Source: Gammaproteobacteria bacterium (GTDB lineage: Bacteria; Pseudomonadota; Gammaproteobacteria; Pseudomonadales; Pseudomonadaceae). From it: a stretch of DNA of 12,611 nt. This document shows positions 5,983 through 12,611 of this stretch, in pieces. The notes beneath the pieces were generated by a model, which was given only the letters and a program-made list of their open reading frames with translations, was not told the DNA's origin and made no database searches. The number at the start of each line of letters is the position of its first letter. The first letter of the stretch is position 1. Made by a program: the position numbers and the translations under genes. The stretch covers positions 1 to 12,611 of the forward strand of contig JAAYHO010000181.1 in assembly GCA_012735335.1 (NCBI GenBank), written 5' to 3'.

Positions 5983-6951
5983 ATGCCACTGCCCTTCCTG
6001 CGCCGCCTCGCCGCCGCATTGCTTGCCTTCAGCCCCCTGCTCGCTTCCGGCGCCGACGAAGTCAGTCTGGATTACGCCTACTACTCCCCGCCCAGTCTGG
6101 TGATACGTGACCAGGGCTGGCTGGAAGAACATTTCGCCGAGCAGGGCCGCGAGGTCAAGTGGGTACTGTCCCGGGGCAGTAACAACTCGCTGGAATTCCT
6201 CAACAGCGGCGCTACCCAGTTTGCCCTTACCTCGAGCATTTCGGCCTTCGTCAGCCGCGCCAACGGCCAGCCGGTCAAGACCATCTACAGCTATCTGTGG
6301 TCAGAGCCCAGTGCGCTGGTGGTCGGCGCTCAGTCAGAGCTGAACGGCTTCGCCGACATTCGCGGCAAGCGGGTCGCCGCCACCAAGGGCACCGACCCGT
6401 ATTTCTTCCTGTTACGCGCTCTGGCAGAGCACCAGTTGACCTCCAGGGATGTACGCATCGTGCACCTGCAACACCCCGAGGGCCGCACCGCGCTGGAGCA
6501 GGGTCGGGTCGATGTCTGGGCTGGTCTGGACCCGCACATGGCCGCCTCGGAAGCTGGCGGCGCGCGCTTTCTGTACCGCAACCCCGAATTCGGTCTGGCA
6601 GCCTTCCTGAATACCTCCGAACGGGTCCTGCAGGATGAACCTGAAACCATCAAGGCCGTGCTGAGCGCCTACGAACGCGCACGCCACTGGATCATCGCCC
6701 ATCCGCAGGAGACCGCCGAGCTGGTCGCCCGGGAGACCGGGCTGCCGGTGGAGGTGATACGTTTGCAGCTGGCCCGTTATGACTTCAATCGCCCGGTGCC
6801 CGGCCAGCCGCACCTGGATGCAATCAAGCCAGTGATCCCCTTGCTGCAGGCCGACAATATCCTGCGCGGCAGTGCCGATGTTGACGCCACGCTTGCCAGC
6901 CTGCTGGCCCCCGAACATGCCAGAGCGGTAGTCGAGGGCACCAACCCATGA
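5983..6951 (+). CDS. ABC transporter periplasmic binding protein, sulfonate/sulfate-ester family (AtsR/SsuA-like)
   Basis: The 322-residue precursor has a short Sec signal peptide (cleavage near A-S-G-A, about residue 24). The body has the two-lobed fold of the sulfonate/nitrate/taurine binding-protein group: N-S-L-E-F-L-N-S-G-A-T-Q-F-A-L-T-S-S (68-85), F-A-D-I-R-G-K-R-V-A-A-T-K-G-T (about 122-136) and G-R-V-D-V-W-A-G-L-D-P. It lacks the P-P-V-F-A-Q-A-A-G stretch of SsuA and is the most divergent of the three binding proteins here, so it probably has a different ligand. An aryl or alkyl sulfate ester (AtsR-like) or another sulfonate are options; the sequence does not settle it. The ATG follows AGGAG at a good distance. 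The stop overlaps the permease start by 4 bases (ATGA), so the partner transporter is certain from context. Confidence 0.87.
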   Translation: MPLPFLRRLAAALLAFSPLLASGADEVSLDYAYYSPPSLVIRDQGWLEEHFAEQGREVKWVLSRGSNNSLEFLNSGATQFALTSSISAFVSRANGQPVKTIYSYLWSEPSALVVGAQSELNGFADIRGKRVAATKGTDPYFFLLRALAEHQLTSRDVRIVHLQHPEGRTALEQGRVDVWAGLDPHMAASEAGGARFLYRNPEFGLAAFLNTSERVLQDEPETIKAVLSAYERARHWIIAHPQETAELVARETGLPVEVIRLQLARYDFNRPVPGQPHLDAIKPVIPLLQADNILRGSADVDATLASLLAPEHARAVVEGTNP

Positions 6952-7775
6952 CCAGCCGGGCTCAACCTGCCGTGCGCCATGCAGCCGTCTGGCAGCCGGC
7001 TCGGCGCCTACTGCGCTTCACGCCGGTCGGTCTGGTACTGCCGGCGGTACTGCTCGCGTTACTGGAGCTGGCCGTCGGCAGCGGCTGGATTCCCGGACAC
7101 CTGATGCCGGCACCCAGCGAGCTGCTGGTGACCTTTCGCGAGCTGGCCTCCGGGCCATTGTGGCTGCACATCGCTGCCAGCGCCCAACGGGTGCTGCTCG
7201 GCTTCGCCGTGGGCGCCGGGCTGGCCATTCTGCTCGGCACCCTGGTTGGCATGAACCGCCGTCTGGAAGCCTGGGTAGATCCGACCTTTCAGGCGCTGCG
7301 CGCGGTACCTGGCCTGGCCTGGGTGCCACTGCTGCTGATCTGGCTGGGCATCGATGAGACCTCCAAGATCACCCTGATCGCCATCGGCTCGTTCTTTCCG
7401 GTGTACATGAACATGGTCGCCGGGGTGCGCAACGTCGACCGCAAGCTGGTCGAGGTCGGCAGCCAGCTGGGCTTCAGCCAGGCCGCCCTGATGCGCCGCA
7501 TCATGGTGCCCGCCGCGCTGCCCTATCTGCTGACCGGACTGCGCAACGGTCTGTCCATGGCCTGGCTGTGCGTGGTCGCCGCTGAACTGCTGGCCGCCAC
7601 CGAAGGCATCGGCTACCTGCTGACCGATGGCCGTGAGGTCTCACGCCCGGATCTGGTGCTGGCCGCGATCATCACCCTGGCCCTGATGGGCAAGCTGACC
7701 GACAGCCTGCTCAAGCATGCGGAAGGCCGCCTGCTTGGCTGGCGTGACAGCTACAACGGCGAGGACAAGCCATGA
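6948..7775 (+). CDS. ABC transporter permease, SsuC/TauC-type
   Basis: This 275-residue inner-membrane protein belongs to the binding-protein-dependent transport family. A cytoplasmic N-terminus (1 to about 24) precedes about six hydrophobic segments. The ATPase-docking EAA loop is seen as E-V-G-S-Q-L-G-F (169-176) followed by I-M-V-P-A-A-L-P (185-192). Segments such as G-I-D-E-T-S-K-I and G-V-R-N-V-D are shared with the SsuC encoded at 11571-12353, so the two are paralogues. It overlaps the upstream binding-protein gene and the downstream ATPase gene by 4 bases each (ATGA), which points to translational coupling and equal output. It forms the channel for the ligand brought by the upstream binding protein. 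Family is certain; substrate is unknown. Confidence 0.92.
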   Translation: MTSRAQPAVRHAAVWQPARRLLRFTPVGLVLPAVLLALLELAVGSGWIPGHLMPAPSELLVTFRELASGPLWLHIAASAQRVLLGFAVGAGLAILLGTLVGMNRRLEAWVDPTFQALRAVPGLAWVPLLLIWLGIDETSKITLIAIGSFFPVYMNMVAGVRNVDRKLVEVGSQLGFSQAALMRRIMVPAALPYLLTGLRNGLSMAWLCVVAAELLAATEGIGYLLTDGREVSRPDLVLAAIITLALMGKLTDSLLKHAEGRLLGWRDSYNGEDKP

Positions 7776-8491
7776 GCGCCCTGTTGCAACTGCATAACAT
7801 CAGCAAAGCCTTTGCAGACCTGACGGTACTCGACAACGTCAGCCTGGCGCTGGCACCCGGCGAGATCATCAGCCTGCTCGGCCCCAGCGGCTGCGGCAAG
7901 AGCACCCTACTGCGCATCGCCGCCGGCCTGGACGCCCAGTTCCATGGGCAGCTGGAGCGTAACCCGCTGCTGGATTTCGGTAACAGCTCCGGCCTCGGCG
8001 TGGTGTACCAGGAGCCCCGCCTCATGCCCTGGCTGAGCGTGGCGGAGAATATCGGCTTTGCCGATGGCCGCAAGGCCGACAGCAAGTGGATCCGCCAGCT
8101 GCTGCGGGATGTAGGCCTTGACGGCCGGGGCGACGCCCTGCCCAAGGAGCTCTCCGGCGGCATGGCGCAACGCGTAGCCATTGCCCGGGGTCTGTACGGA
8201 CGACCACAGGTGCTGTTACTGGATGAGCCCTTCAGCGCGGTGGACGCCTTCACCCGCATGAAGCTGCAGGATCTGGTGATCGCCCTCGCCGCCCAGTACG
8301 ACATCAGTGTGCTGCTGGTGACCCATGACCTGGACGAGGCCGTGTATCTGAGCGACCGAGTGATCATCCTCGGCGGCAAGCCCAGCCGTATCGTCGCCGA
8401 GCTGGCGGTACCGCTGACCCAGCCCAGGGACCGCCGCGCCGCGGAACTGGCACTGATCAAGGGCGAGGCGCTGACCGCCCTGTATCAGTAA
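7772..8491 (+). CDS. ABC transporter ATP-binding protein, SsuB/TauB-type
   Basis: This is a 239-residue cytoplasmic ATPase with every motif intact: Walker A G-P-S-G-C-G-K-S-T (37-45), Q-loop Gln80 in V-V-Y-Q-E-P-R-L-M-P-W, signature L-S-G-G-M-A-Q (127-133), Walker B V-L-L-L-D-E-P (147-153) and switch His185 in V-T-H-D. The L-M-P-W stretch after the Q-loop is typical of the sulfonate/nitrate/taurine importer ATPases. Length is normal for the family. The start codon overlaps the permease stop (ATGA). It powers the importer encoded by the two genes before it and could also serve the orphan binding protein at 3978-4949. A 124-bp AT-rich gap follows before ssuE, so the transporter and ssu genes are probably separate transcription units. 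Confidence 0.93.
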   Translation: MSALLQLHNISKAFADLTVLDNVSLALAPGEIISLLGPSGCGKSTLLRIAAGLDAQFHGQLERNPLLDFGNSSGLGVVYQEPRLMPWLSVAENIGFADGRKADSKWIRQLLRDVGLDGRGDALPKELSGGMAQRVAIARGLYGRPQVLLLDEPFSAVDAFTRMKLQDLVIALAAQYDISVLLVTHDLDEAVYLSDRVIILGGKPSRIVAELAVPLTQPRDRRAAELALIKGEALTALYQ

Positions 8492-8615
8492 CCGACTTAG
8501 AACTAAAATGAATTACAAAATGAAAATTAATGATTTAGAGAAATATAAATCCACTGCTATTCTCAGCTCCATCCGGGGTTCTTCTCAGAACTAAAGATTA
8601 TAAGGAAAAAGGTTA
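8492..8615 (+). promoter_or_regulatory. AT-rich promoter region of ssuE with repeated AGAACTAAA element
   Basis: A candidate sigma-70 promoter is ATGAAA (8520-8525, 4 of 6), 18-bp spacer, TATAAA (8544-8549, 5 of 6), with a start near 8556. The palindrome TTAG-AA-CTAA (8497-8506) then lies near -54, a usual place for an activator such as a LysR-type protein. The 9-mer AGAACTAAA occurs at 8499-8507 and again at 8587-8595, 88 bp apart; the second is in the likely leader. The core AACTAAA also occurs at 5064-5070 in the other control region. AAGGAAAAAGG just before the ATG serves ssuE. The regulator (CysB?) is inferred. Confidence 0.5.
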
Positions 8616-9200
8616 ATGCTGGTTATAACCATTGGTGGCAGTCCCAGTTCACGCTCACGTACCGGCCTACTGCTGGATCAGGCTAGAGGTTGGCTGACCC
8701 AGCGCGGGGTGGAGGTGGTGCATTTCGACATCCACCAGTTTGATCCAGCCGAGCTACTGCTGGCCCGCTTTGACAGCCCGGCCATCCGCCACTTCGGCGA
8801 GCAGGTCAGCCGGGCCGATGGCCTGATTATCGGTACGCCGGTGTACAAGGCCTCCTTCGCCGGTGCGCTCAAGGTGCTGCTGGACCTGCTGCCGGAGCGG
8901 GCATTGGCGCACAAGGTGGTACTGCCGATTGCCACCGGTGGCACCCAGAGCCACATGCTGGCGGTGGACTATGCACTGAAACCGGTACTGGCCGCGCTCA
9001 AGGCGCAGGAAACCCTGCACGGCGTGTTCGCTACCGACCACCTGATCCAGTACGGCGAGCCGGCCCGCTTCGAGGAATCCCTGCTGGACCGGCTGGACGA
9101 GGCGCTGGAGCAGTTTCTTACTGCCCTGGCCAGACGCCCGGCACCGATTGACCCGAATGTACTGAACGATCGATTGATTCACGCTCGCTGGAGCATTTGA
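8616..9200 (+). CDS. ssuE: NAD(P)H-dependent FMN reductase SsuE
   Basis: This is a 194-residue cytoplasmic flavodoxin-fold reductase. It reduces FMN with NAD(P)H and passes FMNH2 to the monooxygenase SsuD. The N-terminal [10 protein letters not shown] (7-16) is the phosphate-binding turn for [14 protein letters not shown] (73-83) and I-A-T-G-G-T (105-110) complete the flavin site. Tyr119 in V-D-Y-A-L-K-P corresponds to the pi-helix Tyr of E. coli SsuE (Tyr118 without the initiator Met), a marker of two-component reductases. Length matches the E. coli protein (about 190). The ATG has a good purine-rich site just upstream. It is the first gene of the ssu unit and lies 72 bp before ssuA. It may also feed the SfnB-like enzyme, which has no reductase of its own here. 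Confidence 0.95.
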   Translation: MLVITIGGSPSSRSRTGLLLDQARGWLTQRGVEVVHFDIHQFDPAELLLARFDSPAIRHFGEQVSRADGLIIGTPVYKASFAGALKVLLDLLPERALAHKVVLPIATGGTQSHMLAVDYALKPVLAALKAQETLHGVFATDHLIQYGEPARFEESLLDRLDEALEQFLTALARRPAPIDPNVLNDRLIHARWSI

Positions 9201-9272
9201 GCAACACCCCCGCCTTACTCGTCCGCTAACGGATCAGCAGGCTACCAAACCCCAACCGCAAAGGGGACGACC

Positions 9273-10247
9273 ATGCACAAGGTCACTTTGCGCCGCGGCT
9301 TGGCAGCACTACTGACCGCTGCCCTGTCCATCGGCGCTGTAACACAGGCAACACAGGCAACCGCCGACACCCTGCGTATCGGCTTTCAGAAATACGGCTC
9401 ACTCACCCTGCTCAAGGCCAGCGGCAGTCTGGAAAAACGCCTTGCCGAGCGGGATGTCGAGGTGCGCTGGATCGAGTTTCCCGCTGGCCCTCAGCTGCTG
9501 GAAGGGCTGAACGTTGGCGCCGTGGACTTCGGTACCGCCGGGGAAACACCACCGGTGTTCGCCCAGGCCGCCGGGGCCGACCTGCTGTATGTGGCCCACG
9601 AACCACCGGCCCCCACCGGTGAGGCCATTCTGCTGCCGAAGGACTCGCCGATCCGCAGCGTGGCTGAGCTCAAGGGCAAGCGCATCGCCCTGAACAAGGG
9701 TTCCAACGTGCATTACCTGCTGGTACGCGCGCTGGAGGATGCTGGTCTGAGCATCCGCGACATCACCCCCATCTACCTGCCCCCGGCCGATGGCCGTGCC
9801 GCCTTCGAGCGTGGCGCGGTGGATGCCTGGGTCATCTGGGACCCCTTCCAGGCCGCTGCCGAACAGCAATTGCAGGCCCGCACTCTGGTCGATGGCACCG
9901 GTCTGGTGAGCAACCACCAGTTCTACCTGGCCAGCCGCCGCTACGCCGAGGCCAACCCGGAAATCATCCACATCCTCACCGAGGAGCTGGACCGGGTCGG
10001 CCAATGGGCTGTCGACAACATCGACGAAGCCACCGCGCTGGTGGCGCCGCTGATCGGTCTGGATCACGACATCACCCGTATCGCCATCCAGCGCAAGAGC
10101 CACGACACCCGGCCGCTGAACGAGGAAGTGATCGCCCAGCAACAACAGATCGCCGACACCTTCCATGAACTGAAGCTGATTCCGAAGAAGCTGAATATCC
10201 GCGACGTGATCTGGACGCCCGAGGCTCAGACCGCCGCGGCGAATTAA
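9273..10247 (+). CDS. ssuA: Alkanesulfonate ABC transporter periplasmic binding protein SsuA
   Basis: The 324-residue precursor has a signal peptide (likely cleaved after A-T-A, residue 31) and a mature part starting D-T-L-R-I-G-F-Q-K. Family landmarks are E-F-P-A-G-P-Q-L-L-E-G-L-N-V-G-A-V-D-F (68-86), the pocket segment T-A-G-E-T-P-P (88-94), L-K-G-K-R-I-A-L-N-K-G-S and D-A-W-V-I-W-D-P-F. It captures aliphatic sulfonates for SsuBC. AAGGGGA stands 6 bases before the ATG. A small tandem 9-mer (ACACAGGCA at 9342-9350 and 9351-9359) encodes Q-A-T-Q-A-T at the end of the signal peptide and probably has no functional weight. It is followed not by ssuD directly but by a 163-bp gap with two hairpins. 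The assignment is strong because ssuE and ssuD flank it. Confidence 0.94.
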   Translation: MHKVTLRRGLAALLTAALSIGAVTQATQATADTLRIGFQKYGSLTLLKASGSLEKRLAERDVEVRWIEFPAGPQLLEGLNVGAVDFGTAGETPPVFAQAAGADLLYVAHEPPAPTGEAILLPKDSPIRSVAELKGKRIALNKGSNVHYLLVRALEDAGLSIRDITPIYLPPADGRAAFERGAVDAWVIWDPFQAAAEQQLQARTLVDGTGLVSNHQFYLASRRYAEANPEIIHILTEELDRVGQWAVDNIDEATALVAPLIGLDHDITRIAIQRKSHDTRPLNEEVIAQQQQIADTFHELKLIPKKLNIRDVIWTPEAQTAAAN

Positions 10248-10263
10248 GGGCAGCGGAACCCGG

Positions 10264-10287
10264 GGTGTAGCGCACCTGCGCTACGCC
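10264..10287. repeat. REP-like hairpin downstream of ssuA
   Basis: GGTGTAGCGCA (10264-10274) and TGCGCTACGCC (10277-10287) pair over 11 positions with a single G-U wobble, around a 2-base centre. It lies 16 bases after the ssuA stop with no T tract in either direction, so it looks like a repetitive extragenic palindrome or message-stabilising element, not a terminator. Whether it is repeated elsewhere in the genome cannot be seen here. Confidence 0.5.
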
Positions 10288-10309
10288 TGTGTATCCCGGC
10301 GGCCGCTGC

Positions 10310-10327
10310 GTCGAGCAGGCGCTCGAC
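10310..10327. repeat. Second hairpin between ssuA and ssuD
   Basis: GTCGAGC (10310-10316), loop AGGC, GCTCGAC (10321-10327): a perfect 7-bp stem with a 4-base loop, 22 bp after the first hairpin. No T tract follows. Together the two hairpins fill most of the 163-bp gap between ssuA and ssuD, which holds no credible gene. Confidence 0.45.
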
Positions 10328-10410
10328 ACACCCAGCTCACACGCCTGCAGGATCGCCACCAGGCCCCGGCTAATTGAACACTTACATCAGATACAACAGG
10401 AGAACGAAAC

Positions 10411-11559
10411 ATGTCATTGAATATTTTCTGGTTTCTACCCACCCACGGCGACAGCCGTTACCTGGGCACCACCCAGGGCGCGCGGGCGGTAGATCACAGC
10501 TACCTGCAACAGATCGCCCAGGCTGCGGACAAACTGGGCTACGGCGGGGTGCTGATCCCCACCGGGCGCTCCTGCGAGGACTCCTGGCTGGTGGCCGCCT
10601 CGCTGATCCCGGTCACCCAGCGCCTGAAGTTCCTGGTAGCACTGCGCCCCGGGGTCATCTCCCCCACGGTGGCCGCCCGTCAGGCGGCGACACTGGATCG
10701 CCTGTCCAACGGTCGCGCCCTGTTCAATCTGGTCACCGGCGGTGATCCGGACGAGCTGGCCGGTGACGGCCTCAATCTGAGCCACGCCGAGCGCTACGAG
10801 GCCTCGGTGGAGTTCACCCGCATCTGGCGCAAGGTACTGGAAGGCGAAACCGTGGATTACGACGGCAAGCATATCCAGGTCAAGGGCGCCAAGCTGCTGT
10901 TCCCCCCGGTACAGCAACCGCGTCCGCCGCTGTACTTCGGTGGCTCCTCGGAGGCAGCGCAGGATCTGGCCGCCGAACAAGTCGAGCTGTATCTGACCTG
11001 GGGCGAGCCGCCGGCAGCGGTGCGCGAGAAGATCGAGCAGGTACGCGCCAAGGCCGCCGAACAGAGCCGCGAAGTACGCTTTGGTATTCGCCTGCACGTC
11101 ATTGTGCGCGAGACCAACGAAGAAGCCTGGCAGGCCGCCGACAAACTGATTTCACACCTGGACGACGACACCATCGCCCGGGCCCAGGCCTCGCTGGCCC
11201 GCTTCGACTCGGTTGGCCAGCAACGCATGGCGGCCCTGCACGGCGGCAGCAAGGACAATCTGGAAGTCAGCCCCAACCTCTGGGCGGGGGTCGGCCTGGT
11301 ACGTGGCGGTGCCGGTACCGCACTGGTTGGCGACGGCCCCACCGTGGCCGCGCGCATCAAGGAGTATGCCGATCTGGGTATCGATACCTTCATTTTCTCC
11401 GGCTATCCGCATCTGGAAGAGTCCTACCGCGTCGCCGAGCTGCTGTTTCCGCATCTGGATATTGCCCAGCCCGAGCAACCCAAGGGCAAGCAGTTCGTCA
11501 GCCCGTTCGGCGAGATGATCGCCAATGACATTCTGCCCAAAGCAGTAGCGCAGAGTTGA
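10411..11559 (+). CDS. ssuD: FMNH2-dependent alkanesulfonate monooxygenase SsuD
   Basis: This 382-residue cytoplasmic enzyme of the bacterial luciferase-like family uses FMNH2 and O2 to cleave alkanesulfonates into the aldehyde and sulfite. It is nearly collinear with E. coli SsuD (381 residues), starting [14 protein letters not shown]. Residues linked to catalysis in E. coli are in place: His12, Cys55 in T-G-R-S-C-E-D, the F-G-I-R-L-H-V segment with its Arg and His, the L-T-W-G-E-P segment with its Trp, and S-G-Y-P-H-L-E-E with its Tyr. The mobile-loop region [17 protein letters not shown] is also conserved. AGGAG precedes the ATG by 7 bases. FMNH2 comes from SsuE. The ssuC start follows 11 bp after the stop. 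Confidence 0.97.
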   Translation: MSLNIFWFLPTHGDSRYLGTTQGARAVDHSYLQQIAQAADKLGYGGVLIPTGRSCEDSWLVAASLIPVTQRLKFLVALRPGVISPTVAARQAATLDRLSNGRALFNLVTGGDPDELAGDGLNLSHAERYEASVEFTRIWRKVLEGETVDYDGKHIQVKGAKLLFPPVQQPRPPLYFGGSSEAAQDLAAEQVELYLTWGEPPAAVREKIEQVRAKAAEQSREVRFGIRLHVIVRETNEEAWQAADKLISHLDDDTIARAQASLARFDSVGQQRMAALHGGSKDNLEVSPNLWAGVGLVRGGAGTALVGDGPTVAARIKEYADLGIDTFIFSGYPHLEESYRVAELLFPHLDIAQPEQPKGKQFVSPFGEMIANDILPKAVAQS

Positions 11560-11565
11560 AGGAGG
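11560..11565 (+). promoter_or_regulatory. Ribosome-binding site that fixes the ssuC start
   Basis: AGGAGG stands 5 bases before the ATG at 11571, a proper spacing. The adjacent ATG at 11568 would be only 2 bases away and an upstream in-frame TTG at 11556 precedes the site, so 11571 is the best start. Confidence 0.6.
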
Positions 11566-11570
11566 CGATG

Positions 11571-12353
11571 ATGGATACCCGTCAATGGCTACAGCGGCTG
11601 GCGCCCTGGGTGCTGCCCGTGCTGCTGCTGGTCAGTTGGCAGCTCTCGGTGAGCAGCGGCTGGCTGTCCAGTCGCATTCTGCCTTCGCCCAGCGCCGTGC
11701 TGGCAGCAGGCTGGGCACTGCTGAGCAGCGGCGAAATCTGGTCGCACCTGGCTATCAGTAGCTGGCGTGCCTTTATCGGTCTGGCGATCGGTGGCGGCAT
11801 TGGCCTGGTGCTGGGCTTCATTTCCGGGCTGTCGCACTGGGGTGAGCGTTTTCTCGACAGCTCGGTGCAGATGATCCGCAACGTGCCGCACCTGGCGCTG
11901 ATTCCACTGGTGATTCTGTGGTTCGGCATCGATGAGAGCGCGAAGATTTTTCTGGTGGCACTGGGCTCACTGTTCCCGATCTATCTGAATACCTACCACG
12001 GTATCCGCAATGTGGATGCCGGCCTGGTGGAAATGTCCCGCAGTTACGGCCTGTCCGGGTTCAGCCTGTTCTGGCAGGTGATTCTGCCAGGTGCCCTGCC
12101 CTCGATTCTGGTGGGCTTGCGCTTCGCTCTGGGGCTGATGTGGCTGACGCTGATTGTTGCTGAAACCATTTCTGCGAGTTCCGGCATCGGCTATCTGGCG
12201 ATGAATGCCCGTGAATTCCTGCAGACCGACGTAGTGGTGCTGGCCATCGTGCTGTACGCCCTGCTCGGAAAATTGGCCGACAGTGCCGCTCGCCTGCTGG
12301 AGCGTCTGTGGCTGCGCTGGCATCCGGCCTATCAGCAAGGAGCAAAAGCATGA
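11571..12353 (+). CDS. ssuC: Alkanesulfonate ABC transporter permease SsuC
   Basis: This 260-residue inner-membrane permease has about six hydrophobic segments and is close in length to E. coli SsuC (263). The ATPase-docking EAA loop appears as [10 protein letters not shown] (154-163) followed by V-I-L-P-G-A-L-P (170-177). [10 protein letters not shown] and G-I-R-N-V-D are family markers also found in the other permease of this window. It pairs with SsuA and SsuB to import aliphatic sulfonates. It starts 11 bp after ssuD, and its stop overlaps the ssuB start (ATGA), consistent with one transcript from ssuE or ssuD onward. Confidence 0.94.
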   Translation: MDTRQWLQRLAPWVLPVLLLVSWQLSVSSGWLSSRILPSPSAVLAAGWALLSSGEIWSHLAISSWRAFIGLAIGGGIGLVLGFISGLSHWGERFLDSSVQMIRNVPHLALIPLVILWFGIDESAKIFLVALGSLFPIYLNTYHGIRNVDAGLVEMSRSYGLSGFSLFWQVILPGALPSILVGLRFALGLMWLTLIVAETISASSGIGYLAMNAREFLQTDVVVLAIVLYALLGKLADSAARLLERLWLRWHPAYQQGAKA

Positions 12354-12611
12354 CCGCACAACAACCGCCGCAGCAAAAAAACGGCATCAACCTGACGGCC
12401 AGGCAGCTGGACAAACGGTTTGGCGAGCTGGCGGTACTCAAACGTCTGGACCTGCAGGTACCTGCCGGGCAGTTTGTCGCCATCGTCGGCCGCAGCGGCT
12501 GCGGCAAGAGTACCCTGCTGCGCCTGCTGGCTGGCCTTGATCAGGCCAGCTCCGGCGAGCTGCTGGCCGATGGCAAGGCGTTGCAGGACAGTCGTGAGGA
12601 TACCCGGCTGA
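12350..12611 (+). CDS. ssuB: Alkanesulfonate ABC transporter ATPase SsuB (3' end missing)
   Basis: The ATG at 12350-12352 overlaps the ssuC stop and has AAGGAG 8 bases upstream. The frame stays open to the window end, giving 87 residues plus one base. Walker A is present as G-R-S-G-C-G-K-S-T, preceded by F-V-A-I-V and followed by L-L-R-L-L-A-G-L-D. This is the N-terminal third of the sulfonate-importer ATPase that powers SsuC; the Q-loop, signature and Walker B lie beyond the window. An A7 run at 12375-12381 falls in the codons for the variable N-terminal extension. The assignment rests on Walker A plus operon position. Confidence 0.92.
   Translation, partial: MTAQQPPQQKNGINLTARQLDKRFGELAVLKRLDLQVPAGQFVAIVGRSGCGKSTLLRLLAGLDQASSGELLADGKALQDSREDTRL

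Noticed and set aside
9342..9359. Tandem 9-mer in ssuA as a repeat element
   Set aside because: There are only two copies, in frame, in the tolerant end of the signal peptide; a trivial coding duplication.
9399..10166. A 255-codon minus-strand open frame inside ssuA
   Set aside because: It is a shadow frame of a clear ssuA gene, with no start signal.
1..12611. Mobile elements, CRISPR arrays, tRNA or rRNA genes
   Set aside because: I saw no transposase or integrase reading frame, no regular repeat-spacer pattern, and no tRNA or rRNA sequence on either strand.

Overview
The window is high in G+C and carries the codon use and gene content of a Pseudomonas-type gammaproteobacterium. It is a sulfur-scavenging locus, a set of genes normally switched on when sulfate runs out. 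The plus-strand order (lsfA, an ABC transporter, then ssuE, ssuA, ssuD, ssuC, ssuB) matches, from memory, the arrangement around PA3442-PA3450 of P. aeruginosa and the lsfA-ssu locus of P. putida. I could not check this by search, and the species is not determined.

Layout. Positions 1-423 (+) hold the 3' part of an RBBP9-type serine hydrolase, which ends at a hairpin and converges on the next gene. A minus-strand group then runs leftward from about 4949 to 446. In transcription order it holds a sulfonate-type periplasmic binding protein, an SfnB/DszC-like flavin-dependent monooxygenase, an exported tandem-domain rhodanese and a YeeE/YedE (TsuA-type) sulfur-compound permease. A 295-bp AT-rich divergent control region (4950-5244) separates it from the plus-strand group.

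The plus-strand group starts with the 1-Cys peroxiredoxin LsfA. A tightly overlapping binding protein-permease-ATPase set (5983-8491) follows. A second AT-rich promoter region (8492-8615) precedes ssuE (FMN reductase), ssuA (binding protein), ssuD (alkanesulfonate monooxygenase), ssuC (permease) and ssuB (ATPase, cut by the window end).

How the genes work together. Three sulfonate/sulfate-ester-type binding proteins and two permease/ATPase sets bring organosulfur compounds in. SsuE supplies FMNH2 to SsuD, which releases sulfite from alkanesulfonates, and may also supply the SfnB-like enzyme. LsfA probably handles peroxides made by these flavin oxygenases. The exported rhodanese and the YeeE permease add a sulfane-sulfur (thiosulfate-like) branch. 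The core operon is well known. The less usual parts are the divergent binding protein-SfnB-rhodanese-YeeE arm, the palindromes in the two control regions, and a REP-like pair of hairpins that splits ssuA from ssuD. I see no tRNA, rRNA, insertion sequence, phage gene or CRISPR array. No gene-free stretch exceeds 300 bases.
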